Positions 34,155 to 42,490 of a DNA stretch of 64,000 nt are shown in pieces. How positions within the stretch are numbered: position 1 is the stretch's first letter; each line of letters begins with the position of its first letter. The DNA lies in NCBI GenBank assembly GCA_947371015.1, contig CANBNK010000004.1, positions 1 through 64,000 of the forward strand. The letters are read 5' to 3'. The notes below the pieces were generated by a model. The model saw only the letters and a list, made by a program, of their open reading frames with translations, did not search any database and was not told the DNA's origin. This DNA comes from Acetobacteraceae bacterium (lineage in GTDB: Bacteria > Pseudomonadota > Alphaproteobacteria > Acetobacterales > Acetobacteraceae). The position numbers and the translations under genes are program-made.

Positions 34155-34178
34155 GCCCCGGGCGAGGTGGCCCGGGGC
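34155..34178. terminator. Hairpin between convergent Bug genes
   Basis: A perfect 9-base-pair stem GCCCCGGGC / GCCCGGGGC with a 6-base loop (GAGGTG). It lies eight bases after the plus-strand stop and 34 bases after the minus-strand stop. There is no T-run, so it may need help from Rho. Confidence 0.6.
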
Positions 34179-34212
34179 AATGGGCCGTTGCTGGGCGCGG
34201 CTGCCGTCGCCG

Positions 34213-35166
34213 CTACTGCGGCTCGATCCCCGCGGCGCGGGCGCGGTCCACCAGCAGCGGGATTTGCCGGCGCAGGGTCTCGGTGAACTTGGCGGGCTCG
34301 CCGGGGCCGGCGACGTAGCCCATGCCCTCCAGCTTGGCGATGATGGCGGGGTCCGCCAGCACCTTATTGATGGCCGCATTGGCGCGGGCGACGATGGGGG
34401 CGGGCGTGGCCGCCGGCACCACCATGCCGAACCAGAAGACGAAGCCGTAGCCCGGCAGTACCGAAGATACCGGCGGCACGCCCGGCAGCAGGCGGAAATC
34501 GGTGGGGTAGGTGCTGGCCAGCAGGCGGATGCGGCCTTCGCGCTGCTGCGCCAGGCCGGCGGGAATGTCGGTGAAGGTGCTGTCGATCCGCCCGGCCATC
34601 ACGTCGGTCAGCGCTTCCGGCCCGCCGCGATAGGGAATGTTGGTCATCTCCACGCCGGCCATGCTGGCCAGCGTGGCGGAGGCGATGTGCGACGACGAAT
34701 TGCCGGTGCTGTAGGTCAGCTTGCCCGGCGCCGCCTTGGCCATATCGATCAGCCCGCGCAGATCCTTCGCGGGGTGGTCGGCCTTCACTGCCAGCACATA
34801 GGGGTTGTCGGCGACGTAGCCGATGCTGGCAAAATCGCGCAGCGGGTCGTAGGGCAGGCGCTTCACGGTGTAGGTGTTCAGCGCGCCATTGGTGGTGCTG
34901 AGCACGGTCCAGGTATGGCCATCCGGCAGGGCACGGGCACCAGCCTCGGTGCCGACCACGCCATTGCCGCCGGCGCGGTTCTCGATGATGACGGGCTGGC
35001 CGAGTTCACGCGACAGCGGTTCCGCCAGGTTGCGGTGCAGCGTGTCCGTCACGCTGCCGGCGGGGAAGGCGACGATGATGCGGATGGGACGGTCCGGCCA
35101 CGCTTGCGCGCGGGCCAGGCTGGGCAACAGCAGGGGGGCGGCCAAGGCCGCGCGACGCGTGAGCAT
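34213..35166 (-). CDS. Bug/TctC-type solute-binding protein
   Basis: A 317-residue receptor with signal peptide MLTRRAALAAPLLLPSLARA. It has PIRIIVAFPAGSVTDTLHRN, VIIENRAGGNGVVGTEAGAR, PDGHTWTVLS and MTNIPYRGGPEALTDVMAGR. It overlaps the stop of the beta-hydroxyacid dehydrogenase gene by one base (TGATG), so receptor and enzyme are translationally coupled. This suggests a hydroxy-acid ligand. Confidence 0.93.
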   Translation of the reverse strand: MLTRRAALAAPLLLPSLARAQAWPDRPIRIIVAFPAGSVTDTLHRNLAEPLSRELGQPVIIENRAGGNGVVGTEAGARALPDGHTWTVLSTTNGALNTYTVKRLPYDPLRDFASIGYVADNPYVLAVKADHPAKDLRGLIDMAKAAPGKLTYSTGNSSSHIASATLASMAGVEMTNIPYRGGPEALTDVMAGRIDSTFTDIPAGLAQQREGRIRLLASTYPTDFRLLPGVPPVSSVLPGYGFVFWFGMVVPAATPAPIVARANAAINKVLADPAIIAKLEGMGYVAGPGEPAKFTETLRRQIPLLVDRARAAGIEPQ

Positions 35167-36041
35167 CAGTGCATCTTCCCGAGGTAGCGATGGATTTCGG
35201 TGCAGTCGACCTTGGGGCCGAGCATGTCCACGGCTTCGTTGAACATCTCCAGCGTGGCCTTCAGCGCCACCGCGGGTTCGCCGGTTTCCTCGGCGATGGC
35301 GGCGGCCGTGGCCAGGTCCTTGCGCATCAGGCCCAGCTGGAAGCTGGGCGGGTAGGTCTGCTGGATCATCGCCTGGGCCTTCAGCTCGGTGGCCACGTTG
35401 CGGCCGGAGGAGGCGTTGATGACATCGGTCAGCACGTTCAGGTCCAGGCCGAGCTTTTCGCCCATGCGGAAGGCCTCGGCCGCCGCCAGTAGTCCGGCAC
35501 CGTAGAGGAAGTTGTTCAGCGCCTTGGCAGCGTGGCCGGCGCCGGCGGCACCGCAGCGGATCAGCTGTTCGCCCATGCCGGCGAGTACCGGCTGGCCCTT
35601 GGCCCAGGCCGCGTCGTCGCCGCCGAACATGATGGCCAGCGTGCCGGACTTGGCCTTGGTGACGCCGCCGGAGACCGGCGCGTCGGCGTACATGGCGCCG
35701 GTGGCGGCGACGAGCGGCGCCAGGCGGCGGGTTTCCGCGGGCAGCGAGGAGGACATGTCGATGACCAGCTGGCCCGGCTTCAGCGCGGCGAGCAGGCCGC
35801 CCTGCCCTTCCATGACGGCCGAGACCACCTTGCTGTCCGGCAGCATCAGCACCACCACCTCGGCGCCGGCGGCGACCTCGGCGGGCGTCGCGGCGAAGGC
35901 GACCGCGGAGGTGCCTTCGGCCAGGGCGTCGCGGGCGGCGGGGTTGCTGTCGCAGCCCAGCACATGGTGGCCGTGGCGCAGCAGGCTGCGAGCCATGGGC
36001 AGGCCCATCATGCCGAGGCCTATGAAGCCGATGCGCGCCAT
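35166..36041 (-). CDS. NAD(P)-dependent beta-hydroxyacid dehydrogenase (3-hydroxyisobutyrate/tartronate semialdehyde type)
   Basis: A 291-residue enzyme oxidising small beta-hydroxyacids or reducing the matching semialdehydes. The cofactor motif GFIGLGMMGLPMA is at 5-17, the substrate loop DAPVSGGVTKAKSGTLAIMF at about 120-139, and the catalytic Lys is K173 in GHAAKALNNFL with N177 nearby. The length is normal. Which member (GarR, MmsB or GlxR) cannot be told by eye. It is the first gene of a unit with a Bug receptor. Confidence 0.9.
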   Translation of the reverse strand: MARIGFIGLGMMGLPMARSLLRHGHHVLGCDSNPAARDALAEGTSAVAFAATPAEVAAGAEVVVLMLPDSKVVSAVMEGQGGLLAALKPGQLVIDMSSSLPAETRRLAPLVAATGAMYADAPVSGGVTKAKSGTLAIMFGGDDAAWAKGQPVLAGMGEQLIRCGAAGAGHAAKALNNFLYGAGLLAAAEAFRMGEKLGLDLNVLTDVINASSGRNVATELKAQAMIQQTYPPSFQLGLMRKDLATAAAIAEETGEPAVALKATLEMFNEAVDMLGPKVDCTEIHRYLGKMH

Positions 36042-36117
36042 GGCGCTTCCTCCGTTATTTGTCTGCCCGATGTTTCGCCGCAGCGGCAGCGGATGGCAAG
36101 CGGGCCTGTCTCGAATG

Positions 36118-36170
36118 TTTGAGCGGGTGTTTCACGCCTTTCGGCGATTCCGCCTCAGGCGATCACAGGC
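36118..36170 (-). repeat. Diverged inverted R1 half copy (A half)
   Basis: Read on the minus strand this matches the R1 A half with several changes: GCGGAATCGCCG is kept and the outer arms are diverged. It abuts a full plus-strand R1 copy, so the two A halves form a larger inverted structure upstream of the MFS gene. Confidence 0.6.
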
Positions 36171-36274
36171 TAGAGCCTGATCGGCTTAGGCGAAATCGCC
36201 GTAAGCCGTGAATCAGTCTCTCAAACAACAAGCCTAGGAGCGTGAGCGCTTCAGTCAGAAGCGATCACGCTCTA
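36171..36274 (+). repeat. R1 repeat, full copy 1
   Basis: The A half (TAGAGCCTGATCGGCTTAGG to TGAATCAGTCTCTC) can fold as a long hairpin with CGGCTTAGGCG facing CGCCGTAAGCCG. An AT-rich linker CAAACAACAA follows. The B half is a 17-base-pair hairpin, GAGCGTGAGCGCTTC facing GAAGCGATCACGCTC, with loop AGTCA. It ends ten bases before the GTG of the MFS gene and so would lie in its leader. Confidence 0.9.
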
Positions 36275-36284
36275 GGGTGGGATT

Positions 36285-37511
36285 GTGACGAAATTCCCCA
36301 CCTGGGTGGCCGCGCTGGGCGCCACATTGCTGATGCAGGCGGTGGCCAGCTACCTCAGCCAGACCCTGCCCGTGGTGGCGCCGCTGCTGATGGCCAGCGC
36401 CGGGCTGCGGCCGGAAGCGATCGGGCTGCTGAACGGGCTGGGCTCCGCCGGGACGGTGCTGGTGCTGCTGTGCGGCGGGCCGCTGCTGGCGCGGTTCGGG
36501 CCGGTGCGGGCGTTGCAGGGCGGCGCGGTGCTCTCGGCGCTGGGGCTGCTGCTGGCCATGCTCGGCGCGCTGCCAGCGCTGGTGCTCGGCTCCCTGCTGC
36601 TGGGCGCGGGGTATGGGCCTTCGGCGCCGGCGGGCAGCCGGATATTGGCGGCGACGGCACCACCCGGGCGACGCACGCTGATCTTTTCCATCAAGCAATC
36701 CGGCGCGCTGCTGGGCGGCGGCGCGGCGGGGCTGCTGGCGCCGCTGGCCGCGGGCTGGGGCGGCTGGCCGGCGGCGATGCTGTTGGGCGTGGCGATCTCC
36801 GGCCTGGCGGCCTGGGCCATTCAACCGTTGCGCGCACAGCTGGACGCGGAGCGCGAGCCGGCGACGGTGATCCGGCTCGGCGCGATCTTCAGCTTCGCCA
36901 ACCTGGCCTCCCCGTTGCGGGCGCTGCGGCTGGACCCGCTGCTGTGGCCGCTGACGGTGCTCGGCATGGCCTTCGCGGTGGTGCAGGGCTGCCTGTTCAG
37001 CTTCACCGTCTCCTGGCTGGTGGACCAGCGCGGGCTGTCGCTGGCGGCGGCGGGTGGCGCCTTCGCGGCCATGCAGGGCTGCGGCATGGTGGCGCGCATC
37101 GCGCTGGCCATGCTGGCGGACCGCACCGGCAACACCGCCCGCAACCTGGTGCTGCAGGCCTTCCTGGCGGCGGGGGTGATCGCCGCGCTGGCGCTGGTGC
37201 CGGCCGATGCCGGGTACGGCGTATTGCTGCTGCTGTGCGGGCTGGGCGGGCTGCTCGGCGCCAGCTGGAACGGGCTGATGCTGGCCGAGGTGGCGCGGCT
37301 GGTGCCACCCGCAAAAATCTCGGATGCGACCAGCGGCTGCACGCTGATGATTTTTTGCGGGTACACGGTGGGGCCGGCGGGGTTTGCCGCGCTGGTGGGG
37401 GCAACGGCGGATTGGCGGCTGGCCTTCCTGATCGTCGCAGCGCAGGTGGGGCTGGCCGGGTTGGTGGTGGGCGGGCTGTTGTTGCGCCGGCGTCGCCCGC
37501 TTGCGGGCTGA
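36285..37511 (+). CDS. MFS transporter
   Basis: A 408-residue membrane protein with about 12 hydrophobic segments. It starts at GTG. Typical MFS features are the loop 2-3 motif GGPLLARFGPVRALQGG, LGAGYGPSAPAGSRIL in helix 4/5, and the second-half equivalent ALAMLADRTGNTARN. The direction and substrate are unknown. The next gene is a flavin monooxygenase with a Bug protein and a DUF2848 protein, so it may carry an aromatic or carboxylic substrate. It begins just after an R1 repeat. Confidence 0.88.
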   Translation: MTKFPTWVAALGATLLMQAVASYLSQTLPVVAPLLMASAGLRPEAIGLLNGLGSAGTVLVLLCGGPLLARFGPVRALQGGAVLSALGLLLAMLGALPALVLGSLLLGAGYGPSAPAGSRILAATAPPGRRTLIFSIKQSGALLGGGAAGLLAPLAAGWGGWPAAMLLGVAISGLAAWAIQPLRAQLDAEREPATVIRLGAIFSFANLASPLRALRLDPLLWPLTVLGMAFAVVQGCLFSFTVSWLVDQRGLSLAAAGGAFAAMQGCGMVARIALAMLADRTGNTARNLVLQAFLAAGVIAALALVPADAGYGVLLLLCGLGGLLGASWNGLMLAEVARLVPPAKISDATSGCTLMIFCGYTVGPAGFAALVGATADWRLAFLIVAAQVGLAGLVVGGLLLRRRRPLAG

Positions 37512-37573
37512 GCCACCCGGCCGCAGAGTGGGTCGCAACAACACGCCGTCACGCCGAACCCGGAGAGTTGAGA

Positions 37574-38764
37574 ATGTCGGTTACGCATGCGCCGGTGATC
37601 GTGGCGGGCGCGGGCCCGGTTGGGCTGGCCGCGGCGGCGGAGTTGCTGCGCCACGGCGTGGATGTGCTGGTGCTGGAGGCCGAGGCCGGCCTGCCCTATG
37701 AGCTGCGCGCCAGCACCTTCCATGCGCCCACGCTGGACATGCTGGACGCCTATGGCGCGACGGCGCCGATGATCGCGCAGGGTCTGGTGGCGCCCTTCGT
37801 GCAGTATCGCACGCGCGACCAGCAGATGATCGCGGAGTTCGACTTCCGCTGCCTGGCCGATGTGGCGAAGCACCCCTACCGGGTGCAGGTGGAGCAGTTC
37901 AAGCTGACCCACATATTGGCCGGGCTGCTGGCGGAAAAACCGGGCTTCCAGCTGCGCTTCAACGCCAAGGTAGAGAGTGCGGAGGATGACGGCGACCAGG
38001 TGCGGGTGACGCTGGCCGATGGCACGGTGCTGCACACGCCCTGGCTGATCGGCGCCGATGGCGCGCACAGCGCGGTGCGCCGCAGCCAGGGCATCGAGTT
38101 CGAGGGCTTCACCTGGTCCGAGCGCTTCCTGGTGCTGTCCACGCCGTTCGAGTTCGCCGACGTGATCCCGAACCTGGCGGACGTGACCTATTACGCCGAC
38201 CCCGGCGAGTGGTTTTTCCTGCTGCGCGTGCCCGGGCTGTGGCGGGCGATGTTTCCGGTGGCGGCTGACGTGAGCGAGGAGGAGGTGATGACCGACGCCT
38301 TCGCCGAGGAACGCATGGCCGGCGTGCTGCAGGGGCGCCGCGCGTACGAGATCAAGCACCGCACGCTGTACCGGGTGCATCAGCGGGTGGCGAAGACCTT
38401 CCGCCAGGGGCGCGTGCTGCTGGCTGGCGATGCCGCGCATATCAACAACCCGCTCGGCGGCATGGGGCTGAATGGCGGCGTGCATGACGCGGTGAATCTC
38501 GGCGCCAAGCTGGCCCGGGTGGTGCATGGCGAAAGCGATGCGCTGCTGGATTTGTATGACCGCCAGCGCCGCGGCGTGACGGTGGAACACGTGCAGAAGC
38601 AGACCATCCTGAACAAGCAGAACCTGGAAGCCAAGGACCCCGAGGCGGCGCGCGCCTTCCGCCAGCGCTTGAGCGAGACGGCCGCCGACCCGGCCCGCGC
38701 GCGCGAATACCTGTTCGGCATCTCCATGCTGGGCAGCCTGAAGCGCGCCGAGGAAATCCAGTGA
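37574..38764 (+). CDS. FAD-dependent monooxygenase (MhpA/PheA-like)
   Basis: A 396-residue flavoprotein hydroxylase. The FAD Rossmann motif GAGPVG is at 12-17 with VLVLEAEAGLP at strand 2. WLIGADGAHSAVRRSQG is the DG motif, and GRVLLAGDAAHINNPLGGMG is the GD motif that closes the FAD site. It lacks the C-terminal thioredoxin-like domain of the long phenol hydroxylases. It probably hydroxylates an aromatic or related acid with NAD(P)H. It starts 62 bases after the MFS gene with a GGAGAG-like site. Its stop overlaps the GTG of the next Bug gene. Confidence 0.9.
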   Translation: MSVTHAPVIVAGAGPVGLAAAAELLRHGVDVLVLEAEAGLPYELRASTFHAPTLDMLDAYGATAPMIAQGLVAPFVQYRTRDQQMIAEFDFRCLADVAKHPYRVQVEQFKLTHILAGLLAEKPGFQLRFNAKVESAEDDGDQVRVTLADGTVLHTPWLIGADGAHSAVRRSQGIEFEGFTWSERFLVLSTPFEFADVIPNLADVTYYADPGEWFFLLRVPGLWRAMFPVAADVSEEEVMTDAFAEERMAGVLQGRRAYEIKHRTLYRVHQRVAKTFRQGRVLLAGDAAHINNPLGGMGLNGGVHDAVNLGAKLARVVHGESDALLDLYDRQRRGVTVEHVQKQTILNKQNLEAKDPEAARAFRQRLSETAADPARAREYLFGISMLGSLKRAEEIQ

Positions 38765-39720
38765 TCGCGCGCCGCGCGCTGGCAGCGCTGCCATTCGCAA
38801 CGCCGGTGTTGGCGCAAGGGGAATGGCCTTCGCGGTCGCTGCGCTTCGTGGTGCCGTATCCGCCGGGAGGCGCCAGCGACTTCATCGCGCGCATCGCCGC
38901 CGAGCACATGTCCCGCACGCTGGGCCAGGCGATCGTCATCGAAAATCGCGGTGGCGCGGCGGGCAATCTCGGCACCGAGCAGGTGGCGCGGGCGGCGGCG
39001 GATGGCTACACCCTGGGCCTGGGCGCCATCGGCACGCTGGCGGTGAACCGCTTTCTGTTCCACAGCCTGCCGTACAACCCGGACAATGACTTCATCCCCG
39101 TGTCGCTGCTGGCGCTGGTGCCGAACCTGATGGTGGTGCCGCCTGCCCTGCCGGTGAACTCGGTGCCGGAATTCGTCGCCTGGGCGAAGGCGCAGGGCAC
39201 GGCGGTGAACTTCGGCAGCATCGGCAATGGTACGTCGCAGCATTTGGCCGGCGTGCAGTTCAACATGCTGACCGGCACGCAGATGGTGCATGTGCCGTAT
39301 CGCGAATCCGCCCAGGTGAACACGGACCTGATGGAAGGCCGCGTGCAGGTGCTGTTCCAGTCCATCTCCGGCGCGGTGACGGACCTGGCCAAGACCGGGC
39401 GGATGAAGGCGCTGGCCGTCACCGGGGAAGACCGCGTGCCGGCCTTTGCCGAGTTGCCGACGCTGAAGGAGGCGGGGATCAACGTCACCACCGTCGGCTG
39501 GTTCGGGCTTGTCGTGCCGGCCGGCGTGCCGCAGCGCGTGGTGGACAAGCTGGAAGCCGCCGCGGAAGCCGCGATGCGCGACCCCGCCGTGGTGGCGCGC
39601 GTCACCGCCAGCGGCAGCGTGGCGCGGGCGCAGGGCAGTTCCGCGTTTACCGTTTTCATTGCCGAGGAAACCGAGCGGCTGCGCGCGATTGTGCGGGCTT
39701 CCGGCGCGACGGCGGATTAG
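38761..39720 (+). CDS. Bug/TctC-type solute-binding protein
   Basis: A 319-residue receptor with a very short signal peptide (MIARRALAALPFATPVLAQG). It has SLRFVVPYPPGGASDFIARI, VIENRGGAAGNLGTEQVAR, ADGYTLGLGAIG and MVHVPYRESAQVNTDLMEGR. The GTG start overlaps the monooxygenase stop by four bases (GTGA), and AGGA lies just upstream. The coupling implies that this receptor senses or binds the monooxygenase substrate or a relative. Confidence 0.93.
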   Translation: MIARRALAALPFATPVLAQGEWPSRSLRFVVPYPPGGASDFIARIAAEHMSRTLGQAIVIENRGGAAGNLGTEQVARAAADGYTLGLGAIGTLAVNRFLFHSLPYNPDNDFIPVSLLALVPNLMVVPPALPVNSVPEFVAWAKAQGTAVNFGSIGNGTSQHLAGVQFNMLTGTQMVHVPYRESAQVNTDLMEGRVQVLFQSISGAVTDLAKTGRMKALAVTGEDRVPAFAELPTLKEAGINVTTVGWFGLVVPAGVPQRVVDKLEAAAEAAMRDPAVVARVTASGSVARAQGSSAFTVFIAEETERLRAIVRASGATAD

Positions 39721-39806
39721 GGGCCAGGCCAACCGGCGGCCAGAGGGCGCAGCGCGCAGCGCGAGCACCTGGAGGCCTCGCCGGTGGTCCAGACGAGGGA
39801 AAACCC

Positions 39807-40490
39807 ATGCATCACCTGAACTTCGAATTCCGCAGCAAGGGCGCCAGCGAGCATCGCAGCGTGCCGATCCGCGACCTGGTCATCGCCGGGTGGACCGGGC
39901 GCGACGCGCACAAGGTGCAGGAGCATATTGAGGAGTTGGCCGCGATCGGCGTGGCGCCGCCACCCAGCGTGCCCTGCTTCTATCGCGGCTCGACGCTGCT
40001 GCTGACGACGGACGAACACATCGACTGCCTGGGGCCGGAGAGCAGCGGCGAGGCCGAGTTCTTCCTGCTGCTGCGGGAGGATGGCTGGTGGGTCGGTGCC
40101 GGTAGTGACCATACCGACCGCAAGGTGGAGGCGTATTCGATCACCGTTTCCAAGCAGATGTGCCCGAAGCCGGTCGCGCCGGTGCTGTGGAAGTTCGAGG
40201 ACGTGGCCGCGCATTGGGACCAGCTGGTGATCCACTCCGAGGTGGATGACGGCAGTGGCTTCGTCACCTACCAGCAGGGCAGCATCGCGGCGATGCGCGA
40301 CCCGCGCGACCTGATTGCGCGCTACGAAGCAGCGGTGGGCCAGCCGGGGCCGGATACGCTGATGTTCGGCGGCACGCTGCCGGTGCATGGTGGCATCCGT
40401 GCGCGGCAAAAATTCCGGCTTTCGCTGCATGACCCGGTGCGCGGTGAGACGATCCGCCACGCCTACACCACCCGCTGGCTGCCGAACTAG
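39807..40490 (+). CDS. DUF2848 family protein
   Basis: A 227-residue soluble protein with no signal peptide. FYRGSTLLLTTDEHIDCLG, GAGSDHTDRKVE and VSKQMCPKPVAPVLWKFEDV are the most conserved-looking blocks and match what I recall of the DUF2848 family, which has no established function. The acidic and His residues in GSDHTDR could bind a metal, somewhat as in fumarylacetoacetase-fold enzymes, but that is a guess. It lies 86 bases after the Bug gene and probably belongs to the monooxygenase unit. Its TAG stop is also the first three bases of R1 copy 2. Confidence 0.75.
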   Translation: MHHLNFEFRSKGASEHRSVPIRDLVIAGWTGRDAHKVQEHIEELAAIGVAPPPSVPCFYRGSTLLLTTDEHIDCLGPESSGEAEFFLLLREDGWWVGAGSDHTDRKVEAYSITVSKQMCPKPVAPVLWKFEDVAAHWDQLVIHSEVDDGSGFVTYQQGSIAAMRDPRDLIARYEAAVGQPGPDTLMFGGTLPVHGGIRARQKFRLSLHDPVRGETIRHAYTTRWLPN

Positions 40491-40590
40491 AGCCTGATCG
40501 GCTTAGGCGGAATCGCCGTAAGCCGTGAATCAGTCTCTCAAACAACAAGGCTAGAGCGTGAGCGCTTCAGTCAGAAGCGATCACGCTCTA
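40488..40590 (+). repeat. R1 repeat, full copy 2 (starts at a stop codon)
   Basis: Nearly identical to copy 1, with a few single-base differences (GCGGAATCG for GCGAAATCG, and AAGGCTAGAG in the linker). It begins exactly at the TAG stop of the DUF2848 gene. Both hairpins are intact, so it would form the 3' end of that mRNA. Confidence 0.92.
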
Positions 40591-40594
40591 GCGT

Positions 40595-40635
40595 CCGGTC
40601 GCCGGAGGGCCGCAGGGCCCGGAGGCGTGAACCGG
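40595..40635 (-). repeat. R2 repeat, single copy
   Basis: CCGGTCGCCGGAGGGCCGCA, then GGGCCCGGAGGCGTGAACCGG, is the complement-orientation form of the unit found three times at 10051-10204. It follows R1 copy 2 directly and lies just before the ribosome site of the cupin gene. Confidence 0.75.
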
Positions 40636-40662
40636 CCGCTCATTTTCCGAGGGGATACGACG

Positions 40663-41049
40663 ATGGCGATCGAGAAAGAGCACCTGGAATTCCACAAGCC
40701 GGACCTCAGCGAGGGCTGGCACAACCCGGGCTACTACCCCGACGGGATCGAGCAGAAAATCCTGGCGGGCTTCCTGGATGAGGGGAACAAGCGCGGCCAC
40801 CGCACCCGGCTCCTGCGCTTCGCGCCCGGCAAGTTCACCACGGCGCCCTTCGTGCATGACTACTGGGAAGAGGTGTGGCTGGTCAGCGGCGACCTGATTG
40901 TCGGCAACGACGCGGATGGCAAGGGCGGCGAAAGCTTCACCGAGATGGCCTATGCCTGCCGCCCGCCCGGCGTCGCGCACGGCCCGTTCAAGAGCGAGAC
41001 CGGCTGCGTGCTGATGGAATCGCACTACTACGACGAGACGAAGAAGTAG
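40663..41049 (+). CDS. Cupin-domain protein
   Basis: A 128-residue single-cupin protein. The first motif region reads FAPGKFTTAPFVHDYWEEVW, ending in the Glu expected after the His pair. The second reads GVAHGPFKSETGCVL with one His. The canonical first-motif His pair is reduced to one visible His, so metal binding may be altered. GAGGGGA sits about 8 bases before the ATG. It stands alone, with R1 and R2 repeats upstream and a strong terminator plus an inverted R1 half downstream. Function is unknown. Confidence 0.82.
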   Translation: MAIEKEHLEFHKPDLSEGWHNPGYYPDGIEQKILAGFLDEGNKRGHRTRLLRFAPGKFTTAPFVHDYWEEVWLVSGDLIVGNDADGKGGESFTEMAYACRPPGVAHGPFKSETGCVLMESHYYDETKK

Positions 41050-41058
41050 CCACGCGCG

Positions 41059-41104
41059 GCTGGACAGTGATCACCGCTGACTGAAGCGGTAATCACTGTC
41101 CAGC
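41059..41104 (+). terminator. Strong Rho-independent terminator after the cupin gene
   Basis: A 20-base-pair stem with one mismatch: GCTGGACAGTGATCACCGCT faces AGCGGTAATCACTGTCCAGC across a 6-base loop (GACTGA). TTCCTT follows. It begins nine bases after the cupin stop. Confidence 0.88.
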
Positions 41105-41111
41105 TTCCTTC

Positions 41112-41161
41112 GAGAGACTGATTCACGGCTTTCGGCGATACCGCCTAAGCCGATCAGGCTC
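41112..41161 (-). repeat. R1 half copy (A half), inverted, at the GNAT stop codon
   Basis: Read on the minus strand it is GAGCCTGATCGGCTTAGGCG, then GTATCGCCGAAAGCCGTGAA and TCAGTCTC, nearly identical to the A half of R1. The B half is absent. It overlaps the TGA stop of the GNAT gene, so its relation to that gene is the same as the R1-to-stop relation at 40488 and 46458. Confidence 0.9.
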
Positions 41162-41609
41162 AAAGCGCGTGGCGGTAGATGATGAAGCCGGAGCGTTCCG
41201 CCAGCTTGTTGTACAGCGCCTGGGCGGTCGTGTTGGTCTCATGCGTCTGCCAGTACACGCGGAAGGCGCCGGCCTGCGTGGCGCGGGCATAGACCGCCTC
41301 GATCAAGGCGCGGCCGACGCCCTGGCCGCGCGTCTCCGGCGTGGTGAACAGGTCCGCCAGGTAGCAGTTCGGCTCCACCATGTTGGTGCTGCGGTGGAAC
41401 AGGTAGTGCACCAGGCCGACCAGCCTGCCGTCCTGTTCCGCCACCAGCGCATGCATCGGCTCGGCGGGGTCCAGGAAGCGCGCCCAGGTTATCAGGGTGG
41501 TGGCTTCCGGCACCGCTGTCGGGCCGCTGCGCTCATAGAAGGCATTGTAGCCGGCCCAGAGCGGCGCCCAGCCGGCGTAGTCGGCGGCGGAGACGGCGCG
41601 GATCAGCAT
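41160..41609 (-). CDS. GNAT-family N-acetyltransferase
   Basis: A 149-residue acetyl-CoA-dependent acyltransferase. The acetyl-CoA loop is TRGQGVGRALIEAV, preceded by CYLADLFTTPE (motif A strand). The C-terminal NTTAQALYNKLAERSGFIIY is motif B. The ATG at 41609 overlaps the crotonase stop by one base (TGATG); a GTG one codon earlier is possible. The substrate amine is unknown. It is co-transcribed with the crotonase. Confidence 0.9.
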   Translation of the reverse strand: MLIRAVSAADYAGWAPLWAGYNAFYERSGPTAVPEATTLITWARFLDPAEPMHALVAEQDGRLVGLVHYLFHRSTNMVEPNCYLADLFTTPETRGQGVGRALIEAVYARATQAGAFRVYWQTHETNTTAQALYNKLAERSGFIIYRHAL

Positions 41610-42403
41610 CACACCACCCAGCTCGGCTTGCGCTTTTCCTTGAAGGCGGCGATGCCCTCGGCCGCTTCCGGGCTGCTGGCGGTGCGGCCGAAGCTGGCGG
41701 CGCCGGCCTCGGCGTAGCCATCCGGCGACAGCGGCCCGAGCGCGCGCAGCAGCAGCTTGGTTTCCGCCAGGGCGTTGGGGGCGCCTTCCAGCACGTCGCG
41801 CGCGCTGCGCTGCACCAGGGCTTCCAGCGCCGCGGCGTCGGCCACCACCTCATGCACCAAGCCGATGCGGCCGGCTTCCGTGGCGTCGATCACCCGGCCT
41901 TCCAGCACCATGCGGGTTGCATTGGCGCGGCCCATGCGGCGGACCATCCAGGGCAGGATCTGCGCCGGCACCAGGCCGCGGCGCGTCTCCGGCGCGGCGA
42001 AGCGGGCGTTGGCAGTGGCGAAGGCGATGTCGGCACAGCAGTTGAAGCCCAAGCCGCCGGCGTGGCAGCTGCCCTCGATGGCGGCGATGACCACCTGCGG
42101 CAATTCGGAGATGCCGACGAAGCGGGCGCCGGTCTTGGCGTTGCGCTCGCGCTGGGCTTCCAGCTTGGCCTCGGGGGACATCGGCTTCTGCACCTCGGTC
42201 AGGTCCAGGCCGGCGCAGAAATGGCCGCCGGCGCCGCTGATGACCAGCACGCGGGCGGTCTTGTCCTCGCGCAGCTCGGCCAGCAGGGCGGACCAGGCTT
42301 CGCCCATGGCGGTGCTGATGCTGTTGCGGCGGTCCGGCCGGTTCATGATGGCGCGGACCACCGGGCCTTCGCGCTGGATCAGCAGGGGGTTTTCGTCGGC
42401 CAT
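41609..42403 (-). CDS. Enoyl-CoA hydratase/isomerase family protein
   Basis: A 264-residue crotonase. The oxyanion-hole segments are GAGGHFCAGLDL and AIEGSCHAGGLGF. The second catalytic-Glu region is ARFAAPETRRGLVPA. The usual first Glu (after GGGCE in hydratases) is replaced by FNCC, so simple hydration is not assured; isomerase, thioesterase or lyase chemistry is possible. It is divergent from the Bug gene at 42491. Confidence 0.88.
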   Translation of the reverse strand: MADENPLLIQREGPVVRAIMNRPDRRNSISTAMGEAWSALLAELREDKTARVLVISGAGGHFCAGLDLTEVQKPMSPEAKLEAQRERNAKTGARFVGISELPQVVIAAIEGSCHAGGLGFNCCADIAFATANARFAAPETRRGLVPAQILPWMVRRMGRANATRMVLEGRVIDATEAGRIGLVHEVVADAAALEALVQRSARDVLEGAPNALAETKLLLRALGPLSPDGYAEAGAASFGRTASSPEAAEGIAAFKEKRKPSWVV

Positions 42404-42490
42404 GGGGTGGTTCCTCCGGGTTTTCGGAAACAGGTTACGCGGCGGGCCGGAATGCGGCTAGGCTTCCCCAAAACACGGGGAGAAAACGCC

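Noticed and set aside
42463..42482. Second ribosome-site hairpin, before the Bug gene at 42491
   Set aside because: Only five base pairs (TCCCC/GGGGA) form, weak enough to occur by chance in GC-rich DNA. It is noted in the gene entry but not claimed as regulatory.
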